A stretch of 5,567 nt of DNA. It comes from an uncultured bacterium. GTDB lineage: Bacteria > Patescibacteriota > Gracilibacteria > Absconditabacterales > Absconditicoccaceae. The stretch lies in assembly GCA_903943625.1 (NCBI GenBank), contig CAJAPL010000032.1:1-5567 (forward strand), read 5' to 3'. Below are positions 1-4,788 of the stretch, piece after piece; the stretch's first letter is position 1, and the number at the start of each line of letters is the position of its first letter. A program made the position numbers and the translations under genes. Below the pieces are notes generated by a model. It worked only from the letters and a program-made list of their open reading frames with translations. It was not told the origin of the DNA and ran no database searches.

Positions 1-675
1 CCAAATGCTGGATGAATAGGCCCCAGTAAAGCTTTCTTTAGAAATTGAGCTTTCATAGAAGGGTTCAATCAAACAGCAGAATACAACGAAAAGCTTATAT
101 GATTTACCGGATATAAACCATGGAGTAATATGACGCAATATGCAGAAAGTTCAAAAGACAATGTCTTTATTGCCGGTACAGATACACATATCTGAGTATT
201 CAATCTTGTAAACATAGTCAAAAAATGAGATGGTGAGCAAACAGTCTTTGATCAAATGAAGAATTGAAATTTTGTTGTAATAAAAAAACTGCCATCAAAA
301 AAAAGTCTCTTAGAAACTATGAAAGCAAAGATTGATTCTACTCATTCAAATGATGTTAAATTTTATAGCTCTCGATTATTTGATTATTTTATCAATGAAC
401 AGAAACTCTACGATAAAGATTTTGCTCATCACACAAAAACAGATGAGATCAGAGATACAATATGAAAATATGTTCGTATTTTTATGTATTCAAAGATTTA
501 CAAAAATAGAATCAAAGATATCCTACAACGAAAAGGTTCGGAATTTGGCACTAACGAAGTTCTAGCAAGATTAAAGAATAGAGAAAAAGTGAAAGCAGAA
601 AGAGAAAAAAAAGAATGATTATCCAAATGATCATCCACGAGATTTTGAAAAGAACTTATCCCACCAATTCAGTAA
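1..675 (+). CDS. Unrecognised protein, C-terminal 224 residues (UGA = Gly)
   Basis: The gene enters from the left edge in frame 1 and runs to TAA at 673-675, so only its C-terminal 224 residues are visible. It is open only if UGA is read as glycine. In-frame UGA codons lie at 13, 46, 100, 193, 226, 265, 463, 616, 628 and 646, making 10 of about 18 glycines. I do not recognise the family. The first ~100 residues look globular, with glycine and aromatic residues (for example IGFTGYKPWSNM near residues 33-44). The middle (~100-165) is rich in Lys, Asp, Tyr and Phe. The last ~60 residues form a highly basic, probably helical stretch (LKNREKVKAEREKKEG) and then a short polar tail. I see no membrane segment or signal peptide in this part. 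It converges on uup, with 33 nt between the two stop codons and no hairpin terminator visible there. I am confident that it is coding and have no view on its function. Confidence 0.82.
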
Positions 676-708
676 CAATAAAATCGGAAGCATAAACATA
701 TGAAGATC

Positions 709-2469
709 CTACTCCCTTTCGCTCAGTTCAAACCACCTATACTCTTTCTGTTCAAGCTTACGAAGTATCACTCCAAGCTCCTCAGAAAGCACTCTAATAT
801 CATCGTAAGGGATATCTTTACGATCAAAAATACGGTTAATATGATCTCTTTCTTTTTCCAAAGATTGAATATCTTTTGTAAGCTGATCTAATTCACGTTT
901 TTCCACATAGGACAATTTTTTCTTTGTGACATTTTCGGATGTTACGTCTGTTTCATTTTGTCCTCCTTTTATAAAGGAGGGGCGGTCCGAAGGACAGGAG
1001 GATTTAGTAATTGTTTCTTTTTCAGTTTTATATTCTGAATATGTTCCCCAAAAATCTTTCACAATCCCATTGCCTTCAAATATAAACAAGTGATCTGTAA
1101 TCTTATCCATAAAAAATCTATCATGAGAAACCACTATCAGGCAGCCTTGATAATTCATTAAAAATTCTTCCAACACACTTATAGTTACCAGATCCAAATC
1201 ATTTGTCGGTTCATCTAGGATTAGAAAATTTGGATTATTATATAAGATAGTCAGCAGGTAAAGTCTCCTTTTTTCTCATCCACTCAAGCTCTCTGCAAAT
1301 ACATGTTGTTGGCTAACAGGGAAAAGAAATTGTTCAAGAAGCTTACGATCATGTACGATATCAATCACTCTTTTATCATCAGGGAAGTGGATTTCTTTTT
1401 GCTGATAGTGACCAAAAACAACAGTCTCTCCAGCTTGCACTACTCATGCATCTACAGGATCTTCACCGATAATCATACGCACAAAAGTCGATTTACCCAC
1501 ACCGTTTTTCCCTATGATACCTATACGTTCATTGTGTCTAAATTCATGAGAAAAATCTGATAAAATTATTTTTTCACCAAAAATTTTTTTAATATGTTTG
1601 AGTTTTAATATCTTACCACCTAAATGTCTTTCTTCAACCGATAAAGTGAGTTTTGCTTGTTCATCAAAAACAATATCTTTACGGACATCGTAGTTGCCTT
1701 TGATATCATAGAATCTCTTTGCTCTAGAGTCAGATTTAGTTTGTCTCCCACTTGGCGCCCTGCGAATCCAAATAAGTTCTTTCTTATACAATTGTTTAAA
1801 TTTGTGAACTTCTATTTTTTCGTTTTCTTCACGGATCGCTTTTTTTTCAAGATAGTAAGAGTAGTTTCCAGGGAATACAACAATCTTACCTCTATGCAGT
1901 TCGAAAATATCTGTACATACTCTTTCAAGGAAATATCTATCGTGAGTAACCATAAGTAAGGTTGTATGCTGACTCTTGAGATATCGCTCCAGTCGTTCTA
2001 TCATATCTAAATCAAGATGATTGGTAGGTTCATCCAAGATCAACATCTCAGGATCTCACATCAACACCTTGGTTAGAGCGACACGTTTTTTTTCTCAGCC
2101 AGACAAAGACACAATACTCTGATCCAAATAGGGCTTAATCCCAAGTTTATTAATCGCTATATTTAGCTCTACCTCCTGTTCTCGATGTTGTGCAACATCA
2201 AAATCAAATAAAAATTCACGCACAGTTTTATTTTCATCCAAGCAAATGTCCTGCGAGAGATATCATATGCGAATCCCCTCTCTCCATTCAATAGTTCAAT
2301 CGCTCAAATCAACATCTCAGATCAATAGTTTAATCAGAGTCGATTTTCATGCTCCATTTTTGGCAACAAGAGCAATTTTTTGTCATCTAGAAATAGTAAA
2401 ATCCACGTGGTCGACAAGGATTTTCGATGTATAAGATTTACTAAGCCCAGTAGCTTTGAGATAAAGCAT
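709..2469 (-). CDS. uup: ABC-F family ATPase, Uup-like (UGA = Gly)
   Basis: A 586-residue soluble protein with two ABC ATPase domains and no membrane segments. ABC-F proteins bind the ribosomal E site and act on stalled or structured translation. Domain 1 has the P-loop AKNGAGKS (36-43), Q-loop YLSQD (~70-74), signature LSGGEKK (122-128), Walker B with catalytic Glu in LILDEPTNHLD (143-153) and H-loop His176. The interdomain linker (~205-255) carries the Uup-type motif ELIWIRRAPSGRQTK (231-245). Domain 2 has GKNGVGKS (320-327), LSGGEKR (395-401), LILDEPTNDLD (416-426) and His449. The C-terminus (~510-586) is a coiled coil beginning KKLSYVEKRELDQL, as in Uup. Nine glycines are UGA (29, 41, 51, 58, 69, 125, 138, 342, 398), including one P-loop glycine and the second glycine of each signature. 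The stop is TAG. The ATG at 2469 gives a normal ABC-F N-terminus. No Shine-Dalgarno is visible before it. It follows engB by 30 nt and probably shares its transcript. Confidence 0.95.
961..1002. repeat. GC-rich palindromic element inserted in frame in uup
   Basis: This 42-nt segment is much richer in GC than the gene around it and consists of adjacent inverted repeats. CCTCCTTT (962-969) pairs with AAAGGAGG (973-980) around a 3-nt loop. GTCC (985-988) pairs with GGAC (992-995) around GAA. The outer arms TCCTCC (961-966) and GGAGGA (997-1002) can also pair. Read in uup on the minus strand it gives about 14 residues, SSCPSDRPSFIKGG (490-503), in the low-complexity linker between the second ATPase domain and the C-terminal coiled coil. 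The frame is kept and both flanks look like ordinary Uup. The form resembles short palindromic repeats known to insert into coding genes in other bacteria, such as Rickettsia palindromic elements. Membership in a named family cannot be shown here. Confidence 0.65.
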
Positions 2470-2499
2470 CAAATAAAAAATTTATTAAAAATAATATAG

Positions 2500-3090
2500 T
2501 TATCAAATAATATTCTGAATATAATCCAACAATTCATCTTTTCATCTTTTGGAAACATTTGATACAGAAAATATTTTTGGCACATTCGCGACAAAAGTTT
2601 TTATATTTTCTTCCAATAAACGTTTATGTAAACCCAGACTTTTTTGGGTTGTTTTATCTATCTTGGTCATCACTATATCAAATGGAATATTTTCTTCGCT
2701 CAAGCTATAAATAAAATCAATATCAATTTTTTGTGGTAATATACTGCCATCCACAAGGACAAACACTCTTTTCAATGACGATCTCTTGAGGAAATAATCA
2801 TGAGTCGTATCTATCCGATATGCCCTATCTGCCTTTCATGATTTTGCATATCCATATCCAGGCAAATCGACTAATGACCAAGAATTGTCGATATTAAAAA
2901 AATTTATCAGTTTTGTTTTCCCAGGTTTGACTGATGTTTTGGAGAGCGTACTATTATTTACAAGCGTATTTATGAGCGACGATTTCCCTACATTTGATCT
3001 TCCTATCATAGCAAATTCAGGCAAATCAGACACAGGACATTCTTCAAATTTTGATGCACTCTTTACAAAAACAGCTTTGCTAACGAGCAT
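2500..3090 (-). CDS. engB: Ribosome-biogenesis GTPase EngB (YihA/YsxC), UGA = Gly
   Basis: A 196-residue TRAFAC-class GTPase of normal EngB length; the family is required for late 50S subunit assembly. Visible motifs: the family N-terminal signature FVKSASKFEECPVSDLPEFA (8-27), G1 GRSNVGKSS (30-38), G2 around Thr59 in KPGKTKLINFF, G3 DLPGYGYAK (75-83), G4 TKID (142-145) and G5 SVSNVSKRG (175-183). Three glycines are UGA: Gly85 just after switch II, Gly183 after G5, and Gly196, the last residue before TAA. Read in the standard code the gene would stop after residue 84. The segment that often reads D-x-R-x-G-P in this family is DGSILPQ here (114-120), so its usual Arg and Gly are not conserved. 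I chose the ATG at 3090 because it yields the canonical N-terminus. No Shine-Dalgarno is visible upstream. It lies 30 nt upstream of uup on the same strand, so the two probably form an operon. Confidence 0.94.
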
Positions 3091-3123
3091 TATTATAAAT
3101 AAACAATAAAGATATATACTGCA

Positions 3124-3152
3124 TTTGTATCAATTAATTCAGTGATAATCAA
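3124..3152 (-). promoter_or_regulatory. Weak candidate promoter for engB-uup
   Basis: On the minus strand TTGATT (3152-3147), a 17-bp spacer and TACAAA (3129-3124) match the sigma70 consensus at 4 of 6 positions in each box. It sits about 35-60 nt upstream of the engB ATG and downstream of the terminator at 3184-3215, where a promoter would be needed if that terminator stops upstream transcription. In DNA this AT-rich such matches arise by chance. Confidence 0.25.
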
Positions 3153-3183
3153 TAGGAAATAAAGCTAGTAAAATTTTAAAAAC

Positions 3184-3215
3184 AAAAAATATCACCAGTG
3201 AAGGTGATAGTTTTT
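3184..3215 (-). terminator. Intrinsic terminator, best on minus strand, possibly bidirectional
   Basis: TATCACC (3190-3196) pairs perfectly with GGTGATA (3203-3209) around the 6-nt loop AGTGAA. Read on the minus strand the stem is followed directly by six T residues (3189-3184) and preceded by AAAAAC, the textbook intrinsic terminator layout. On the plus strand it is followed by G and five T (3211-3215), so it may work in both directions. No plus-strand gene nearby needs it. It therefore most likely ends the minus-strand transcript that starts near 3545, upstream of engB. Confidence 0.75.
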
Positions 3216-3260
3216 AAAGGAAGAAAGACCAGATAGCAGACAACAAATAACTAAGAGAAC

Positions 3261-3282
3261 TATTATAGACAAGTCTACAATA
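3261..3282 (-). repeat. Inverted repeat inside the orphan unit
   Basis: The 22-nt stretch folds into a 9-10 bp stem with a tiny central loop. In minus-strand RNA the arms are UAUUGUAGA and UCUAUAAUA around CUUG, with one G-U wobble. In plus-strand RNA that pair becomes an A-C mismatch. The fold is thus better on the strand the promoter transcribes. One wobble is weak evidence, and the element is AT-rich. Confidence 0.4.
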
Positions 3283-3444
3283 ACAAACTAAGAAATCCCA
3301 CCAAAGAAGCGTTTAAACTAGCAATATAGAACTAAGAACATACATGGTAGTGTTGTAATTACCGCAGTGCGGCTAGTAGCACTAAGATAACGTTTGAGCA
3401 CAAGAATTATGTAGATAGCATCCTCAATAGTAATTGTTAATGGT

Positions 3445-3540
3445 TTAGGTTAACAACGCATCTGTACATGACCTCCTTCCTATATAATATACCAATAATC
3501 AACTAGTATATTGTATGGGCAGTAGATCCGATTTCTTCAT
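3445..3540 (-). CDS. Possible 31-residue near-leaderless ORF
   Basis: The first ATG after the consensus promoter (3540-3538) lies only about five nucleotides past the predicted transcript start. It opens a 31-codon frame beginning MKKSDLLPIQYTS and ending at TAA (3447-3445). Codon 14 is UGA, so the frame is full length only with UGA as Gly; in the standard code the peptide is 13 residues. There is no room for a ribosome binding site, so it would be translated leaderless. The Shine-Dalgarno at 3471-3480 lies inside this frame as Gly-Arg-Arg codons. It resembles no family I know and may be chance. Confidence 0.15.
3471..3480 (-). promoter_or_regulatory. Near-perfect Shine-Dalgarno without a matching gene
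   Basis: Minus-strand GGAAGGAGGT matches the anti-Shine-Dalgarno over nearly its full length, and it is the only strong site I found in the window. The ATG at 3469 is one base away, too close for normal initiation, and opens the 10-codon frame MYRCVVNLNH. The ATG at 3461 is better spaced but opens only Met-Arg-Cys-stop. It could serve a leader peptide or a ribosome-sequestering RNA, or be a relic of a lost gene. Confidence 0.45.
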
Positions 3541-3551
3541 TGGTAGTATTA

Positions 3552-3579
3552 ATTATACTAATTTTTTTCTATCTGTCAA
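3552..3579 (-). promoter_or_regulatory. Consensus sigma70-type promoter
   Basis: On the minus strand the -35 box is TTGACA (3579-3574), the spacer is 16 bp, and the -10 box is TATAAT (3557-3552). Both boxes are perfect. The DNA upstream (about 3580-3650) is packed with A and T tracts that could act as an UP element. Transcription should begin near 3545 and run toward the terminator at 3184-3215. The -10 box overlaps a weak AT-rich inverted repeat (3544-3560). Confidence 0.8.
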
Positions 3580-3645
3580 AAAAAAAGGTACTTTTTTTAC
3601 ATATTGTTTTTTAGATAAAACTTTTAAAAAAATCTGATTAATAAT

Positions 3646-3699
3646 TTTTTTCTATAACAGACATTGCCACCCCAAAACGGGATGGCAACGTGTAAAAAA
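3646..3699 (-). repeat. 54-nt hairpin element, copy 1, 3' of the 3719-4582 gene
   Basis: A 10-bp stem, TTGCCACCCC (3664-3673) with GGGATGGCAA (3679-3688), surrounds a 5-nt loop. It is framed by six T on the left and six A on the right that could close an extended stem, leaving the 9-nt bulge CTATAACAG (3652-3660) on one side. It starts 19 nt past the stop codon of the neighbouring gene. It differs from copy 2 (4720-4773) at one base, and that C-A mismatch is a tolerated U-G wobble in minus-strand RNA. That fits a role in the 3' UTR of the gene's transcript. It is not a typical intrinsic terminator, because on the minus strand the T tract comes before the stem. The similarity extends weakly left to ATTAATAA (3637-3644). 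Confidence 0.8.
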
Positions 3700-3718
3700 A
3701 TCCGTGTGTGATCAGCTA

Positions 3719-4582
3719 TCACTGCAATGCATTGTAAGCCTTGATCAACTGCACAGCAATTGTCCTGGTCGCCGGTGGCAACACATGGATAGACCGCCAC
3801 ATCTGATACTCCTCTTTGAGCTTGCCTTCTGCACCATCTCCGTCCGGGCCACCGAAATCAGTAGGGAAAGCCTTGAAAAACCTTTCCTTGAAAGATGGCC
3901 AACCCTGACAGCCGGTAATACCACCTTCTGCATTGGGCTTCTTCGAGTGGTCATTGAAGAAACTCAAAAATACAGCATTGTATTTTTTATTGGCCGTCCC
4001 CTGGAGATACGGAATGATATCCTCCGATATCTTATTGCCATTAAAGACTCTCTTCTTCAAAGAAGCAAGACTGGCCTTGTTTTTGGGGTTGTTCATAACT
4101 CCAAGTAACATCCCAGCAGATGAATTGAGGATGGGCTTTATTTGCAGGTAGCGAGCCTCGCCAAAGTAAGAAGAAATGCGGTTTCGGATCATCCACCAAT
4201 CAACATCTCCAGTAGTATAGGTGGAAAATTCATACAAAAGTTTCGGGTTGCATGTACCAAGCCAAGTTGGCGGAAGCTGAAGTGTCGAATAGTCAGCATC
4301 AATGTAGTCCATCTCCTCCAGCATTTCGTTATTGGCAGCATCAGCAGAATCTACAGCTTTTTTGACCGTCTCGGCCATCTCAACTTTGGCGTTATAAAGC
4401 CTCTGCTGATAACTGTCGATCATTGCATTACGCAAAGAATCTGTCTCATGCTTATACGATTTCAAAGCTGAAGTCGATGATGAAGCTGAGTACCATTTCC
4501 AGCCTGCGATAGCCATTACTATCCCCAAAACAGCCACCAAGGGCCAAAACCATGTGAGTTTAAAACTTTTCTTGTTTTCCAT
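3719..4582 (-). CDS. Membrane-anchored protein of unknown function, paralog A
   Basis: A 287-residue protein that I do not recognise. It has a short basic N-terminus (MENKKSFK), one membrane segment at about 10-28 ending in GWKWY, a polar helical stretch with coiled-coil character (~35-95), and a C-terminal domain (~100-287) probably outside the membrane. The membrane segment looks like an uncleaved signal anchor; I see no lipobox. Landmarks shared with the paralog at 4789-5567 are YFG (139-141), KRVFN (177-181), SEDIIPYLQ (186-194), KKY (199-201), the FF..H segment (208-212), a W..F...F..FP segment (228-240) and WR....PP.....V..IKAYNA (262-285). None of its ~18 glycines is UGA, and the DNA is richer in GC than the left-hand genes. 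The stop is UGA (3721-3719) followed at once by UAG (3718-3716): a UGA-as-Gly reader would add one Gly and stop. The ATG at 4582 is downstream of a good promoter; an in-frame UGA lies just upstream. The ribosome binding site is weak. Confidence 0.88.
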   Translation of the reverse strand: MENKKSFKLTWFWPLVAVLGIVMAIAGWKWYSASSSTSALKSYKHETDSLRNAMIDSYQQRLYNAKVEMAETVKKAVDSADAANNEMLEEMDYIDADYSTLQLPPTWLGTCNPKLLYEFSTYTTGDVDWWMIRNRISSYFGEARYLQIKPILNSSAGMLLGVMNNPKNKASLASLKKRVFNGNKISEDIIPYLQGTANKKYNAVFLSFFNDHSKKPNAEGGITGCQGWPSFKERFFKAFPTDFGGPDGDGAEGKLKEEYQMWRSIHVLPPATRTIAVQLIKAYNALQ

Positions 4583-4658
4583 AACTTTCAGAATTTAATT
4601 TTGTCTTAATTTTTGTTAATTTTTCGGTTATTTATCTTTTTTTGATTTTTGTACCTTT

Positions 4659-4686
4659 CTTATACTGATTTACAAACAAATGTCAA
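4659..4686 (-). promoter_or_regulatory. Sigma70-type promoter of the 3719-4582 gene
   Basis: On the minus strand TTGACA (4686-4681), a 16-bp spacer and TATAAG (4664-4659) match 6 of 6 and 5 of 6 consensus positions. The start would be near 4652, leaving a ~70-nt A-rich 5' UTR without a clear Shine-Dalgarno before the ATG at 4582. The same -35 box, spacer length and AG just before the -10 box recur in the promoter at 3552-3579. Having its own promoter means the gene can be expressed independently of its upstream paralog. Confidence 0.75.
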
Positions 4687-4719
4687 TAGATATAAATAAG
4701 CTATAAACCATTAATAAAC

Positions 4720-4773
4720 TTTTTTCTATAACAGACATTGCCATCCCAAAACGGGATGGCAACGTGTAAAAAA
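4720..4773 (-). repeat. 54-nt hairpin element, copy 2, 3' of the 4789-5567 gene
   Basis: TTGCCATCCC (4738-4747) and GGGATGGCAA (4753-4762) form a perfect 10-bp stem around AAAAC, with the same flanking T and A tracts and 9-nt bulge as copy 1. The 54-nt core matches copy 1 at 53 positions, and ATTAATAA (4710-4717) is shared further out. It begins 15 nt past the TAA of the upstream paralog, so both genes carry the element in the same place and orientation. Confidence 0.8.
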
Positions 4774-4788
4774 GCTTGTGTTACCTTG

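Larger units (their letters stand above)
3184..3545 (-). ncRNA. Orphan transcription unit: candidate small RNA, leader or tiny-ORF transcript
   Basis: A consensus promoter (3552-3579) and an intrinsic terminator (3184-3215) bound about 360 nt on the minus strand that hold no convincing protein gene. Inside are a 31-codon near-leaderless ORF (3445-3540), an almost perfect Shine-Dalgarno (3471-3480) followed only by a 10-codon ORF (3437-3469) or a 3-codon ORF (3450-3461), a 22-nt inverted repeat (3261-3282), and short arms such as AGTGC/GCACT near 3362-3385. I looked for hallmarks of tRNA, tmRNA, RNase P RNA and SRP RNA and found none. The unit could be a regulatory RNA, a type I toxin-like transcript, or an attenuated leader for engB-uup, whose ATG is 94 nt past the end of the terminator T-run. 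This is inferred from its boundaries only. Confidence 0.4.

Noticed and set aside
709..2469. Reading the ABC-F region as several short genes or a pseudogene broken by stops
   Set aside because: All internal stops are UGA, none is TAA or TAG, and they fall at conserved glycines while every ABC motif stays in one frame.
3243..3450. T-rich minus-strand frame giving a hydrophobic protein-like translation with TAG codons in it
   Set aside because: It contains in-frame TAG stops, has no usable start, and T-rich DNA yields hydrophobic translations by chance.
3216..3540. tRNA, tmRNA, RNase P RNA, SRP RNA or CRISPR array in the gene-poor interval
   Set aside because: No T-loop, conserved core motifs or regularly spaced long repeats were found.
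3544..3568. Plus-strand terminator (TAGTAT/ATACTA stem followed by T7)
   Set aside because: The stem is short and purely AT-rich, no plus-strand gene ends there, and it overlaps the perfect minus-strand promoter.
3646..3699. Hairpin element as a standard intrinsic terminator
   Set aside because: Neither strand has a T tract directly after the stem; on the minus strand the T tract comes before it and an A tract follows.
3515..4108. Long plus-strand frame that becomes open from ATG 3515 if UGA is Gly
   Set aside because: It is antisense to paralog A, whose minus-strand frame is supported by the second paralog; its 5' part is only translation of AT-rich non-coding DNA.
4142..4471. Plus-strand ORF of 109 codons
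   Set aside because: It is a shadow antisense to paralog A with no counterpart in paralog B.
3637..4773. Hairpin repeats as integron attC sites, given the gene-plus-repeat layout
   Set aside because: No RYYYAAC and GTTRRRY core pair is present; GTTATAG does not fit, the opposite arm lacks its partner, and the adjacent genes are paralogs rather than unrelated cassettes.
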